The notes: generated by a model not told the origin, from the sequence alone. Shown: positions 33,639 through 42,968, counted from the first letter of the stretch. The stretch: DNA of 64,000 bases from Pseudoduganella violaceinigra DSM 15887 (GCF_000425385.1 NZ_KE384356.1:62001-126000), one strand, 5' to 3'. Program-made: numbers and translations.

Positions 33639-34334
33639 ATGCACCTGCGCGACCTGACCCGCTATCTGACGGAACTGTCCGACAACAACAACCGCCCGTG
33701 GTTTGTGATGAACAAGCCGCGCTACGACATCCTGCGCGAGGAATTTCTCGAGCTGGTGACCCAGGTGATCGCCGAACTGGGCAAGTTCGACGCCCAGGTC
33801 AAGTTCTGCAATCCGAAAAAGGCCATGTTCCGCATCAACCGCGACGTGCGCTTCGCCCACGACAAGAGCCCGTACAAGACCCATTTCTCGGCCGCCATCG
33901 CGCCCAACGATATGCGCCGCCCCAGCATGGCGGGCGGCCCGACCTGGTACTTCCAGATCAGCCCCGACGGCGTATTGGGCATCGGCGCCGGCGAGTACAT
34001 TCCGCCGCCGCACCGCCTGAAGGCCCTGCGCCACCATATGGTCAACGACGCCGCCGGCTTCCGGAAGGCCCTGGCCAACAAGGCCCTGAGGGCGCGCTAC
34101 GGCACGATCACCGAGGAGCACAAGCTGCAGCGCCCGCCCAAGGGCTTTGATCCCGAGCATGAACACATCGAGTTCATCAAGCTGAAAAGCTTCTTCGTCT
34201 ACCAGGAAGTCAAACTGCCGCTGAACAAGCCGGACGAGCTGCTGGGCATGATCGCCGGCGCCTTCAAGGACGCCTGGCCGCTGGTCCAGTGGATGCGCTC
34301 GGCCCCGGTCGAAGGCGAGGCGGAAGCGGCGTAG
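33639..34334 (+). CDS. DUF2461 domain protein
   Basis: This 231-residue protein belongs to DUF2461 (TIGR02453). Typical segments are LTELSDNNNRPWFVMNKPRY, FRINRDVRFAHDKSPYKTHF and GPTWYFQISPDGVLGIGAGE. The function of the family is not known. It lies six bases after the DegS-like gene, so the two are probably cotranscribed. Confidence 0.9.
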   Translation: MHLRDLTRYLTELSDNNNRPWFVMNKPRYDILREEFLELVTQVIAELGKFDAQVKFCNPKKAMFRINRDVRFAHDKSPYKTHFSAAIAPNDMRRPSMAGGPTWYFQISPDGVLGIGAGEYIPPPHRLKALRHHMVNDAAGFRKALANKALRARYGTITEEHKLQRPPKGFDPEHEHIEFIKLKSFFVYQEVKLPLNKPDELLGMIAGAFKDAWPLVQWMRSAPVEGEAEAA

Positions 34335-34344
34335 AATAGCGCCC

Positions 34345-34617
34345 ATGGCAACGCTGCGCATCGTCCTGCTGGCACTGGTCCTGCTCCTCAACTACTCGGT
34401 TGCGGCGGCAAAGCCGGTGCGTGCATGCTGCCTGGATGCCGATTGCCCAGCCACTGCCTGCCTCGACATGGGCTGCCTGCCGGGCGCCGTGCCGCCCCTG
34501 GCCGGCCCGGCCGATATGCCGGGCCTGGCGCCGTATGCCGGGCGCGAAGCGGCGGCACCCGAGCCGCATGCGCCGCGCTCCACTGCGTTTGACAGCATCT
34601 GGCGGCCGCCCCGGTAG
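34345..34617 (+). CDS. Small exported Cys-containing protein
   Basis: This 90-residue protein has a signal peptide (MATLRIVLLALVLLLNYSVA) and then CCLDADCPATACLDMGC, five Cys within 17 residues, followed by a Pro/Ala-rich tail. I do not know the family. It begins 10 bases after DUF2461 and is followed by another Cys-rich peptide, so both may bind metal or form disulfides. Confidence 0.6.
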   Translation: MATLRIVLLALVLLLNYSVAAAKPVRACCLDADCPATACLDMGCLPGAVPPLAGPADMPGLAPYAGREAAAPEPHAPRSTAFDSIWRPPR

Positions 34618-34681
34618 CACCGGCTTCCCCGCCGGCGCGGGCCCGCCTGCCCGCATCCTGTCAACGTGAATGGAGTACACC

Positions 34682-34798
34682 ATGAAGAACATCATCCTGG
34701 GCGCCGGCCTGCTGCTGGCATCGGCCGCCGCCTTCGCCGCCAGCAAGGACTGCTGCCTGAGTATCGAATGCTGCCTGCGCATGCTGGGCTGCTGCTGA
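34682..34798 (+). CDS. 38-residue exported peptide with three CC pairs
   Basis: The frame starts with a clear signal peptide (MKNIILGAGLLLASAAAFAA), followed by only 18 residues: SKDCCLSIECCLRMLGCC. Three Cys pairs at regular spacing are striking. The ATG is preceded by TGGAGT. The function is unknown; metal binding, disulfide-rich toxin or modified peptide are all possible. It lies between the other Cys-rich gene and the tartrate dehydrogenase. Confidence 0.6.
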   Translation: MKNIILGAGLLLASAAAFAASKDCCLSIECCLRMLGCC

Positions 34799-34813
34799 AA
34801 CGGTAGCTGACAC

Positions 34814-35890
34814 ATGACGACCCACCGCATCGCGGTCATCGCCGGCGACGGCATCGGCAAGGAGGTGATGCCGGAAGGCCTGCGCACCCTGCACGCCGCC
34901 GCCGCCCGCTTCGGCCTGCCGCTCGAGTTCACCGCCTTCGAATGGGCCAACTGCGATTACTATATGCAGCATGGCCAGATGATGCCGGCCGACTGGTTCG
35001 ACCAGTTGAAAGGCTTCGATGCGATCTACTTCGGCGCCGTCGGCTGGCCCGATGCGGTGCCCGACCATGTTTCCTTGTGGGGTTCCCTGATCAAATTCCG
35101 CCGCGAATTCGACCAGTATGTGAACCTGCGCCCGGTACGGCTGATGCCGGGCGTGCCCTGCCCGCTGGCCGGGAAAAAGCCCGGCGACATCGATTTTTAT
35201 GTGGTGCGCGAAAACACCGAGGGCGAGTACTCCTCGGTCGGCGGCCGCCTGTTCGAGAACACCGCGCGCGAAACCGTGCTGCAGGAGGCCGTGTTCACGC
35301 GCAAGGGCGTCGACCGCATCCTGCAATACGCCTTCGAGCTGGCGCGCTCGCGGCCGAAGCGGCATTTGACCTCCGCCACCAAGTCGAACGGCATCGCGAT
35401 CAGCATGCCGTACTGGGACGAGCGCGTGAAGGCCATGGCGGCCGGCTTCCCCGACGTGCATTGGGACCAGTACCACGTCGACATCCTGGCGGCGCGCTTC
35501 GTACTGAGCCCGGAGCGTTTCGATGTCGTGGTGGCGTCCAACCTGTTCGGCGACATCCTGAGCGACCTCGGACCAGCCTGCACCGGCACCATCGGCATTG
35601 CGCCGTCGGCCAACCTGAACCCGGAACGCACCCTGCCCTCGCTGTTCGAGCCGGTGCACGGCTCGGCGCCGGATATCTACGGCAAAAATATCGCCAACCC
35701 GGTCGCCATGATCTGGTCCGGCGCCATGATGCTGGACTTCCTCGGCAACGGCGACGCGCGCTACGCGCAGGCGCACGACGCCATCATGCGCGCCATCGAA
35801 ACCGTGCTGCTGCAGGGCCCCCGTACACCGGACATGGGCGGCAAGGCCTCCACCACCGCCATGGGCGAGGCCATCGCCGCCCTGGTTTAA
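34814..35890 (+). CDS. Tartrate / D-malate dehydrogenase (decarboxylating)
   Basis: This 358-residue enzyme belongs to the isocitrate/isopropylmalate dehydrogenase family. It shows IAVIAGDGIGKEVMPEG, the substrate segment FRREFDQYVNLRPVRLMPGV, YVVRENTEGEYSSVGGR and the metal-binding SNLFGDILSDLGPACTGTIG. The segment YFGAVGWPDAVPDHVSLWG points to the tartrate dehydrogenase/DmlA branch, not LeuB. It would oxidise tartrate or D-malate with NAD. It converges with the LytTR gene, overlapping by four bases. Confidence 0.9.
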   Translation: MTTHRIAVIAGDGIGKEVMPEGLRTLHAAAARFGLPLEFTAFEWANCDYYMQHGQMMPADWFDQLKGFDAIYFGAVGWPDAVPDHVSLWGSLIKFRREFDQYVNLRPVRLMPGVPCPLAGKKPGDIDFYVVRENTEGEYSSVGGRLFENTARETVLQEAVFTRKGVDRILQYAFELARSRPKRHLTSATKSNGIAISMPYWDERVKAMAAGFPDVHWDQYHVDILAARFVLSPERFDVVVASNLFGDILSDLGPACTGTIGIAPSANLNPERTLPSLFEPVHGSAPDIYGKNIANPVAMIWSGAMMLDFLGNGDARYAQAHDAIMRAIETVLLQGPRTPDMGGKASTTAMGEAIAALV

Positions 35891-36642
35891 GCGCCCAGCA
35901 GCGCCTTCACCGCCGCCAGGTGGCGCTCGCTGACCGGCACCCGGTCGCCGCAGCGCAGGCGCAGCTGGCTTGCGCCATCGGCGTCGCGCTCGAGCGCCGC
36001 CACCTCGCTGCTGCGCACCAGGGCGCGCCGGTGCACGCGCAGGAAGGCGGCGGGATCGAGGTGCTGCTCCAGGCTGGCCAGCGGCACCCGGTGCAGGACG
36101 CGCCGCTGCGCCAGGCGCAACTCCACATAATTGCCCGCCGCTTCGATCCACAACACTTCATCCACCTGCACGCATTCGATGCGGCCGACCGAGCGCACAT
36201 TCAGCTGCCGCAGCCAGGACGGCGCGGGCTCGGCAAAGGCCCGCATGGCGCGGCCGTAGGCGGCGCGCTGGCGTTGCTCGAGCATGGCGGCGGCGCGCTC
36301 CAGCGCCTGCGCCAGGCGCTGGTCGTCGAAGGGCTTGAGCAGGTAGTCCAGCGCATGCACTTCGAAGGCCTCGATGGCGTGCTCGTTGTAGGCGGTGGCG
36401 AAAATCACCAGCGGCGGCTCTGCGCGCCGGGCCAGCTCGCGCGCCAGCGCCAGGCCGGTTTCCTGCGGCATCTGGATATCCAGGAAGACCACATCGACCG
36501 CCTGCGCGTCCAGCACGGCGCGGGCGGCCGCGGCGCTGGCGCATTCCGCCACCAGCGCCCAGCCCGCATGCGGCGCCAGGCCGTAGCGCAGGTTGATGCG
36601 GCCCGGCTCTTCGTCGTCGACGATCAGGGCGCGGATCTTCAT
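35887..36642 (-). CDS. LytTR-family response regulator
   Basis: This 251-residue regulator has a receiver domain (about 1-120; acidic pocket Asp9-Asp10, phosphorylated Asp54 in DVVFLDIQMPQ, Lys102 in LDYLLKPFDD) and a C-terminal LytTR DNA-binding domain (WIEAAGNYVELRLAQRRVLH and FLRVHRRALVR). It overlaps the sensor kinase gene by four bases. LytTR proteins bind pairs of 9-bp direct repeats, and such a pair is found at 37746-37775. Confidence 0.95.
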   Translation of the reverse strand: MKIRALIVDDEEPGRINLRYGLAPHAGWALVAECASAAAARAVLDAQAVDVVFLDIQMPQETGLALARELARRAEPPLVIFATAYNEHAIEAFEVHALDYLLKPFDDQRLAQALERAAAMLEQRQRAAYGRAMRAFAEPAPSWLRQLNVRSVGRIECVQVDEVLWIEAAGNYVELRLAQRRVLHRVPLASLEQHLDPAAFLRVHRRALVRSSEVAALERDADGASQLRLRCGDRVPVSERHLAAVKALLGA

Positions 36643-37664
36643 GCGGCGAAGTACATCGGCATATGGATTTCAGCGACAAAGCGGCCGCCGGCGCGTGCGG
36701 TGCGCAATGCGGCCCCGCTGCCGCAGGCCAGGCGCAGGCGCGCTTCGATATTGCGCAAGCCCATGCCCAGGCCGGGATTGGGCGCGGTTTCGCGCACCGA
36801 ATTGCTGATGTGGATATGCAGCACGCCGCCCTGCTCGGCGAAGCGCAGCAGGATGTCGCCCTCGCCGTCATGGCAATCGAGATCGTGGCGCAATGCGTTT
36901 TCCACCAGCGGCTGCAGCAGCAGGGGCGGGCAATCGGCCGACAGCACGGCGCCGCTGTCGCCTTCGATGGCGACCCGCAGGCGCTCGCCATAGCGCATCG
37001 ACTGCAGCGAAAGGTAGTCGCGCACGAACTGCAATTCCTCCGCCAGCGTGACCCAGTCGCGCGCGCTGGCCGACTGGGCGTAGCGCAGCAGGCCGGAGAG
37101 GCGGCTGACGGCGGTCAGGGTGGCGCCCTTGTCGTCCATGCGCACCAGGGCGCTGACCGCGTTCAGGGCGTTGAACAGGAAGTGCGGCTCCAGCTGCCCG
37201 CGCAGGGCCGCCAGGCGCTGCCGCTCCAGTTCCAGGCGCAGCGACAGGTTGTCGGTCTCGCGCGCCCGCTGCAGCTGCCAGATGCGGATCCCCGCCACCG
37301 TCACGAAGGTGAAGGTGGTCCAGGTGAGTTCGACGAAGAGGCCGGACAGGCTCATTTTCTGCAGCTGCGCGGAGAACAGGCATTCCAGCGGCAGGAAGAG
37401 CAGCAGCACCAGCAGGTAGGCGCGCCCGATGCCGCGCGGGCTGGCTAGCGCCTGCGGCCAGCGCTGCAGCGCGAGATACAGGACGGCGCTGAACACCACC
37501 ATCAGCCCATGGGCACCGATCCAGCTGCCCAGCAGTTCCCCGAAAGAAGGGTTGGCGCCCCGCTGCAGCAGCGCCCCATAGGAGGACATGGCGCCGGTCA
37601 GGCAGATGGCGCTCCAGGCCAGGGCGCTGGCGCCCAGGACGCGCAGGAAATGCAAGGCTCTCAT
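36639..37664 (-). CDS. LytS-like membrane sensor histidine kinase
   Basis: This 341-residue kinase has four or so membrane helices (about 5-130) and then a His_kinase domain. The phosphorylated His is in LRGQLEPHFLFNALNAVSAL and the ATP-binding motifs are LLLQPLVENALRHDL and GLGMGLRNIEARLRL. I chose ATG 37664 because it starts the first membrane helix; a longer frame upstream is not membrane-like. A TATACT (37678-37673) lies only eight bases before the ATG, which could give an almost leaderless message. Confidence 0.93.
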   Translation of the reverse strand: MRALHFLRVLGASALAWSAICLTGAMSSYGALLQRGANPSFGELLGSWIGAHGLMVVFSAVLYLALQRWPQALASPRGIGRAYLLVLLLFLPLECLFSAQLQKMSLSGLFVELTWTTFTFVTVAGIRIWQLQRARETDNLSLRLELERQRLAALRGQLEPHFLFNALNAVSALVRMDDKGATLTAVSRLSGLLRYAQSASARDWVTLAEELQFVRDYLSLQSMRYGERLRVAIEGDSGAVLSADCPPLLLQPLVENALRHDLDCHDGEGDILLRFAEQGGVLHIHISNSVRETAPNPGLGMGLRNIEARLRLACGSGAALRTARAGGRFVAEIHMPMYFAA

Positions 37665-37745
37665 GGCGGGAGAGTATAGCGCCCCCGGCCGCGGGCCGCG
37701 ACGGCGTCCGTCACCGGGGCATCCGGCTTCGTCACACCGGCTTTC

Positions 37746-37775
37746 CTGCATTTCAGGTCGCATTTTCTGCATTTC
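37746..37775. promoter_or_regulatory. LytTR-type operator: two 9-bp direct repeats 12 bp apart
   Basis: CTGCATTTC occurs at 37746-37754 and again at 37767-37775, separated by exactly 12 bases, the classical layout for LytTR/AgrA-type regulators. It lies just upstream of the -35 region of a possible promoter (TATAGT at 37811-37816) for the small exported gene at 37867. Confidence 0.6.
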
Positions 37776-37866
37776 GTCGCACGTCGATGGTGCTCGACAC
37801 CGCACATATCTATAGTTCAATCAACGAAACGCGAAACGAACTTAACCCAACCGAACGGAGAGCAAA

Positions 37867-38064
37867 ATGAACATCGCCAAAAACATGGAATACATCTTCC
37901 TCGCTGCAGTCGCCGTGATCGGCGCCACCGGCCTGGCCACCGCCGCCACCCCGCTCAAGCACAGCGCCCCGGCAGCCATCGTCGCCAAGGCCGATGCCAA
38001 GGCAATGCCAGTGGTGACCGTCACCGCCAAGCGCCTGAGCGCCGCCGAAAAAGCCGCGCTGTAA
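37867..38064 (+). CDS. Small exported protein, likely LytTR target
   Basis: This 65-residue protein has a hydrophobic N-terminal signal (YIFLAAVAVIGATGLATAA) and a basic C-terminal part with VVTVTAKRLSAAEKAAL. The family is unknown to me. The ATG follows CGGAGAGC. It is divergent from the LytS/LytTR operon and followed after 33 bases by the GIN-domain gene, with which it is probably cotranscribed. Confidence 0.7.
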   Translation: MNIAKNMEYIFLAAVAVIGATGLATAATPLKHSAPAAIVAKADAKAMPVVTVTAKRLSAAEKAAL

Positions 38065-38097
38065 TTCGACACGACACCACCTTCACGGAGCCACGAC

Positions 38098-38859
38098 ATG
38101 AACAAGTTCTTCACCGCCACGATGATGACCGCAGCAATCTTCGCCGCCGGCTGCACCGCCCAGGCCGACGAAGTCATCACCGAAGCGCGTACTGTCGACG
38201 GCCGCGCCGTGAAAGTCGTACTGGAAGGCGTGATCGACCTGAAGCTGAAGCAAGGCGCACCGGCGCTGCTGCTTTCGGGCGACAAGCGCTACCTGCCAAA
38301 GATTACCGTGACCCAGGATGGCGACACGATCCGCATCGGTACCGACAATGTGCGCGGGATCGATACGGGCAGCCATCGCCTGAAAGCGGAACTGAGCCTG
38401 CCGCAACTGCGCGAACTGGTGTCCGCCGGCGTGGGTTCGGCCGACGTGAAGGGATTCGACGGCGACGATGTGCGCCTCTCCCTGGAAGGCGCCGGCGCCA
38501 TGAACGTGGCCTCGCATTACAAGAAAATGGAGGTCCGCCTGTCCGGCGTCGGCAGCATGAATATCAGCGATACCAAGGCCGAGCAGGTCGACCTGAACCT
38601 GAAGGGCGCGGGCCAGATCGCGATCTCCGGCCAGACCAAACAGCTGGACGCCAAACTGGGCGGCATCGGCAGCCTCGATGCCAAGCAGCTGCAAAGCGAC
38701 AGCCTCGACGCCGACATGACCGGCCTTGGCAGCGCCACCTTCAACGCCAAGACGTCCGCCAACCTGCGCCTGAGCGGCATGGGTTCGGCAACCGTGTACG
38801 GCAAGCCGGCCAACCGCCAGTCCGAGGCCCGCGGCCTGGGCAGCGTGTCCTGGAACTGA
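38098..38859 (+). CDS. GIN-domain (DUF2807) exported protein
   Basis: This 253-residue protein has an export signal with a possible lipobox (FAAGC, Cys19) and a DUF2807 beta-helix. The repeats are visible as SAGVGSADVKGFDGDDVRLS, LEGAGAMNVAS and LSGVGSMNISD. Such proteins are periplasmic or outer-membrane adhesin-like proteins of unknown function. A terminator follows. Position beside the LytS/LytTR pair suggests control by it. Confidence 0.88.
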   Translation: MNKFFTATMMTAAIFAAGCTAQADEVITEARTVDGRAVKVVLEGVIDLKLKQGAPALLLSGDKRYLPKITVTQDGDTIRIGTDNVRGIDTGSHRLKAELSLPQLRELVSAGVGSADVKGFDGDDVRLSLEGAGAMNVASHYKKMEVRLSGVGSMNISDTKAEQVDLNLKGAGQIAISGQTKQLDAKLGGIGSLDAKQLQSDSLDADMTGLGSATFNAKTSANLRLSGMGSATVYGKPANRQSEARGLGSVSWN

Positions 38860-38892
38860 CGCCAAGATTTCCCAACCAACTCGTGAGTTGTT

Positions 38893-39702
38893 TCACGGTG
38901 CTTGCCGCCCGCTAACCCCGGGCGGCTTTTTTACGCCCGCATCTTTCCCCAGCACGATGCGCAGCTGGGGCTCGCCGCTGCCGCGAATCTCGACCCGCGT
39001 CTCGGCCACATTGAAGGGGATGGTGTTGGTCAGGCGCACCACCTGCATGCCCTGCTCCCGCAAGCGCCGCGCCACGGCGGCGGCCATGCCGCGGATGCCG
39101 TTGCCGTTGCTGACCTCCAGCCGGGTGGGCGCCGCCGGCGCGGGCCCCCTCCGCTCCCCCTGCTCCCCCTGCTCCACCTGCGCCCCCCGCTCCACCCGCG
39201 CCACCTCGACCAGGCCGGCGCCGACCTGGCGCACTTCCACGCGCGCCATGCCGGCCGGCCACAGGCCCGCCGGTTCGCTGCCGGCTGCCGGTGCGGCGGG
39301 AGCGGCCGCCGCCGCTTCGCGCAGCATGCGCGCGTGGCGCATGGCTTCCAGCGCGCGGCCGGTCTCGCCGCCCGCTTCCAGCAGCGCCGCCAGCCGCTCC
39401 CAGGCCAGCGCGCTGGATGGCGCCAGCAGGCAGGCGCGTTCCAGCGCGGCGCGGGCGTCCTCCATGCGTCCGACCAGATAGTAGGCGTAGCCAAGGTCGC
39501 CCAGCTGCGCCGCGCCGGGGCGGCGCTGCACGCGCTGCTCCAGCAGGGCAATGGCCTCGGCATAGCGGCCTTCGCCGGCCAGCGCGGCAGGCGCCGGCGG
39601 CAAGGCCGGCAATGGCGGCGCCGTCTCCGGCGCGGGCGGCATCACGGGCAGGCTGCACGCGGCCAGCATGCCGGCGCAGGCGGCGACAATCGTTTTACGC
39701 AT
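38893..39702 (-). CDS. TPR lipoprotein with LytR_C domain, Tad locus
   Basis: This 269-residue protein has a lipoprotein signal (MRKTIVAACAGMLAACS, Cys16), TPR repeats (about 45-135) and a C-terminal LytR_C domain (RLEVSNGNGIRGMAAAVARR). It takes the place of TadD, the TPR pilus-assembly lipoprotein, at the end of the Tad locus, eight bases after tadC. The middle has Ala/Gly/Glu-rich low-complexity sequence. Confidence 0.8.
   Translation of the reverse strand: MRKTIVAACAGMLAACSLPVMPPAPETAPPLPALPPAPAALAGEGRYAEAIALLEQRVQRRPGAAQLGDLGYAYYLVGRMEDARAALERACLLAPSSALAWERLAALLEAGGETGRALEAMRHARMLREAAAAAPAAPAAGSEPAGLWPAGMARVEVRQVGAGLVEVARVERGAQVEQGEQGERRGPAPAAPTRLEVSNGNGIRGMAAAVARRLREQGMQVVRLTNTIPFNVAETRVEIRGSGEPQLRIVLGKDAGVKKPPGVSGRQAP
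38904..38932 (+). terminator. Rho-independent terminator after the GIN-domain gene
   Basis: A 7-bp GC stem GCCGCCC / GGGCGGC with a 9-base loop is followed by six T. It ends the plus-strand transcript and lies within the 3' end of the convergent TPR gene. Confidence 0.85.
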
Positions 39703-39710
39703 AAGGCCTC

Positions 39711-40640
39711 CTAACGCCCGCCATGCGCGGCGGGCAGCAGCACGGACTTCATCTGGATCGACGCGGGTCCCAGCAGCACGATCATCAGCGCCGGGAAAAT
39801 GCAGAAGATCAGCGGGAACAGCAGCTTGAGCGCCACCTTGGCCGCCGCTTCCTGCGCCACCACCGCACGCTTGCGGCGCAGGTTGTCGGCGTGCACGCGC
39901 AGCGACTCGCCCATGCTGGTGCCGAAGCGCTCGGCCTGCACCAGCATCGCCACCAGCGCATCGACATCCTCCACGCCGCTGCGCAAGGCCAGGTTGCGCA
40001 GCGCGCGCTCCTTGCTAAAACCGGCGCGCATCTCCATCAGCACCAGTTGCAGCTCCTGCGCCAGGGCCACACTCTTGATGTGGATCTCGCCCGCCACCTT
40101 GACCAGGGCGCGCTCCATGCTGAGGCCCGCCTCGACGCAGATGGTCAGCAGGTCCAGCGCATCGGGCAGGCTTTCAAAGATGTCGCGCTGGCGCGCCCCG
40201 GCACGCCGCGCCAGCGCGCCGTTGGGCAGGTAATAGCCGATGGCGGCGGCGCCGAACAGCAGCAGCATCAGGTTGCCGGCGCGCCCGGCCAGGGGCAAGG
40301 CCACCAATGCCGGCAAGCCCAATGCCAGCACGGTTTTGGCGGCGAAGTACAGCCCGGGTGCGGACGGATGGCGCCAGCCCGCGTTCATGAAGCGGGTACG
40401 CAGGGCCGACTTTTCCCAGCCTTCCTCGGGCAGCGACAGGCGGCTGAATGGTTCCGCCACGCGCGCCACCTTCTCGATCCACTCGCCCTGGCCCGGCGCG
40501 GGCGCCGCCTCGGCCTCCCCGCTGAGGGACTTCAGACGTTCGCGCAGCGGCACGCCGGAGAAGGCCAGCATCAGCCACAGGGCCAGTCCCGCCACCACGC
40601 CGAACACCAGCAGCAGGAACAGCATATCGGCGGCGCTCAT
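39711..40640 (-). CDS. tadC: Tad pilus inner-membrane protein TadC
   Basis: This 309-residue type II secretion F-domain protein has membrane helices at both ends and the F-domain segment LPDALDLLTICVEAGLSMER, followed by MRAGFSKERALRNLALRSGV. With TadB it forms the platform for Flp pilus assembly. I chose ATG 40640, which overlaps the tadB stop. Confidence 0.95.
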   Translation of the reverse strand: MSAADMLFLLLVFGVVAGLALWLMLAFSGVPLRERLKSLSGEAEAAPAPGQGEWIEKVARVAEPFSRLSLPEEGWEKSALRTRFMNAGWRHPSAPGLYFAAKTVLALGLPALVALPLAGRAGNLMLLLFGAAAIGYYLPNGALARRAGARQRDIFESLPDALDLLTICVEAGLSMERALVKVAGEIHIKSVALAQELQLVLMEMRAGFSKERALRNLALRSGVEDVDALVAMLVQAERFGTSMGESLRVHADNLRRKRAVVAQEAAAKVALKLLFPLIFCIFPALMIVLLGPASIQMKSVLLPAAHGGR

Positions 40641-41614
40641 ACGCGCACCTTGACGATGCGGCGCATCCACACCATGCCGGCCACGATGGCGCAGACCGCG
40701 TACCACAGCAGGCGCTGCCCGTTCGGGTCGTGCCACAGCACGCCGCTGTATTTGGGATTGGTCAGCTGCATGGCCGCCATCAGGCCGACCGGCATCAGGG
40801 TCAGCACCCAGGCCGACATGCGTCCCTCCGCCGACATCACCCGCACCTGCGCCAGCAGCTGCAGGCGGGCGCGCGTCATGCGCGACACGTTGTCGAGCAG
40901 CTCGGCCAGGTTGCCGCCCGATTCGCGCTGGATCAGCACCGCGATCACCAGGTAGCGCAAGTCGGTCAGCGGCACCCGCGCCGCCAGGTTGTGCAGCGCA
41001 TCCTGCATGGTCACGCCGAAATTGACTTCCTCGTAGGTGCTGCGGAATTCGCCGCCCAGGGGGTCGGCCACCTCGTCGCCCGCCATCTGCATCACATTGG
41101 CGAAGGAATGGCCGGCGCGCAGCGCACGCGCCAGGAAGTCGGCCATTTCAGGCAGCTGGGATTCGATGCGGCGCACCCGCGCGGCGCGCGCCCGCAGCAG
41201 CATGGCGCCCGGCGCGGCGGCGCACAGCAGGCCGGCAATGGCCGCCGGCAGCGGCGGCAGGTGCAGCACGGCGGGCAGCAGCAAGCCAGCCAGCACGGCG
41301 CCCCCCTGCACCGCCAGGAAGCGCGCCACCTGCCAGCGCAGGCCCGCTTGCAGCAGCAGGCGGTCCAACGCGGCGGCCGCCGGCATGCGCCGCAGCAGCC
41401 GGTCGAGCGCCGGCGCGGCGGCGTAGCGGCGCTCCTTGAGGATGCTGATGGCGCCGCCCGCGCTGTCGGTGCGGCCGGACATCAGGCGCAAGCGGCGCGC
41501 CACCCGGCGCGCGCTATGGCCATGGCTGTTGCTCCACCAAAGCCAGGCGCCCTCGCACAGGCAGATCACGGCGGCAAACAGCAGAACGGAAAAGCCGGTC
41601 CAGGCGAAATCCAT
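40637..41614 (-). CDS. tadB: Tad pilus inner-membrane protein TadB
   Basis: This 325-residue F-domain protein has an N-terminal membrane helix (GFSVLLFAAVICLCEGAWLW) and the segments LPEMADFLARALRAGHSFAN and VAVLIQRESGGNLAELLDNV-like sequence (AVLIQRESGGNLAELL). It pairs with TadC. I chose ATG 41614 because AAGGAGGG precedes it and the first helix starts there. Confidence 0.95.
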   Translation of the reverse strand: MDFAWTGFSVLLFAAVICLCEGAWLWWSNSHGHSARRVARRLRLMSGRTDSAGGAISILKERRYAAAPALDRLLRRMPAAAALDRLLLQAGLRWQVARFLAVQGGAVLAGLLLPAVLHLPPLPAAIAGLLCAAAPGAMLLRARAARVRRIESQLPEMADFLARALRAGHSFANVMQMAGDEVADPLGGEFRSTYEEVNFGVTMQDALHNLAARVPLTDLRYLVIAVLIQRESGGNLAELLDNVSRMTRARLQLLAQVRVMSAEGRMSAWVLTLMPVGLMAAMQLTNPKYSGVLWHDPNGQRLLWYAVCAIVAGMVWMRRIVKVRV

Positions 41615-41624
41615 GGCGCCCTCC

Positions 41625-42968
41625 TTATTCGTACACCTTGCCCGGGTCGAACAGGCTGTCCGGCACCGGGACGCCGAACATGCGCAGGCGGTCGGCAAAC
41701 CGCGGCCGCACGCCGGTGGCGTAGTAATGGCCCTGCACCCTGCCCTGGCCATCGACGCCGGTCTGCTCGAAATGGAAGATCTCATGCATGGCCACCGTGT
41801 CGCCTTCCATGCCGGTGACCTCCTGCAGGCTGACCAGCTTGCGCGTGCCGTCGGTCAGGCGCGTCAGCTGCATCACCACCGTGATGGCGGAGCAGATCTG
41901 CTGGCGCGCCGTGCGCGGCGTCAAGTTGGCGCCGGCCATGCCCACCATGCTTTCCAGCCGCGACAGCGCGTCGCGCGGCGAGTTGGCGTGGATGGTGGCG
42001 AACGAGCCCTCGTGGCCCGTGTTCATGGCCTGCAGCATGTCGATCGCCTCGGCGCCGCGCACCTCGCCCAGGATGATGCGGTCGGGCCGCATGCGCAGCG
42101 CATTGCGCACCAGGGCGCGCTGCGTCACCTCGCCCTTGCCTTCCACGTTCGGCAGGCGCGTTTCCAGGCGCACGATATGGGGCTGGCGCAGCTGCAGCTC
42201 GGCCGCGTCCTCGATGGTGACGATGCGCTCGCTGGCCGGGATATAGCCGGACAGCACATTCAGCAAGGTGGTCTTGCCGCTGCCGGTGCCGCCGGAAATG
42301 AGCACGTTCAGGCGCGCCTGGCCCAGCGCCTTCAGCACTTCCGACATGGGCGGCGTCAGGCTCTTGAACTCCAGCAGCCGCTCCATCGACAGCGGCTGCG
42401 CCGAAAAGCGGCGGATCGACAGGATCGGACCATCGACCGCCAGCGGCGGGATGATGGCGTTCACGCGCGAGCCGTCCGGCAGGCGGGCGTCGACCATCGG
42501 GCTCGATTCGTCGACGCGGCGGCCCACGCGCGACACGATCTTTTCGATGATCTTCATCAAGTGCGTGTTGTCGTGGAAGCTGATGCCGGTCAGCTCCAGG
42601 CGGCCGGTGCGCTCGACGTAGACCTGGGCGTGGGTGTTGACCAGGATGTCAGACACGCCGGGGTCGGCCAGCAGCGGCTCCAGCGGCCCGAAGCCCAGCA
42701 TCTCGTTCTGGATATCGAGCACCAGCTTGTGCCGCTCGCCCTGGTTCAGCACGATGCGCTCGTCGTCGACGATGCGCGCCACCAGCAGCGCCAGTTCATG
42801 CTTGAACTGCTCGGGCGTCAGGCGCTTCAGGCGCTCCAGGTCGATGCGCTCCAGGATCATCTGGTGCATGGACTTCTTCAACTCCTGGTAAGCGGCATCG
42901 GCCATCGCCGGCGCGCTCGGCGCGGCGCTGTCCTCGTCTCCCAGGGCCAGGCGTTCTCTCAGGCTCAT
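41625..42968 (-). CDS. tadA: Tad pilus secretion ATPase TadA/CpaF
   Basis: This 447-residue secretion ATPase powers Flp pilus assembly. It has Walker A in [17 protein letters not shown], the Asp and His boxes around [20 protein letters not shown], and Walker B in [21 protein letters not shown] chose ATG 42968 ([10 protein letters not shown]), preceded by AAGGAGCAT. It is followed by tadB after 10 bases. Confidence 0.97.
   Translation of the reverse strand: MSLRERLALGDEDSAAPSAPAMADAAYQELKKSMHQMILERIDLERLKRLTPEQFKHELALLVARIVDDERIVLNQGERHKLVLDIQNEMLGFGPLEPLLADPGVSDILVNTHAQVYVERTGRLELTGISFHDNTHLMKIIEKIVSRVGRRVDESSPMVDARLPDGSRVNAIIPPLAVDGPILSIRRFSAQPLSMERLLEFKSLTPPMSEVLKALGQARLNVLISGGTGSGKTTLLNVLSGYIPASERIVTIEDAAELQLRQPHIVRLETRLPNVEGKGEVTQRALVRNALRMRPDRIILGEVRGAEAIDMLQAMNTGHEGSFATIHANSPRDALSRLESMVGMAGANLTPRTARQQICSAITVVMQLTRLTDGTRKLVSLQEVTGMEGDTVAMHEIFHFEQTGVDGQGRVQGHYYATGVRPRFADRLRMFGVPVPDSLFDPGKVYE

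Noticed and set aside
38912..39658. Gly/Arg/Ala-rich minus-strand frame overlapping the TPR lipoprotein gene
   Set aside because: The other frame has a lipoprotein signal, TPR repeats and a LytR_C domain; this one is a low-complexity shadow.
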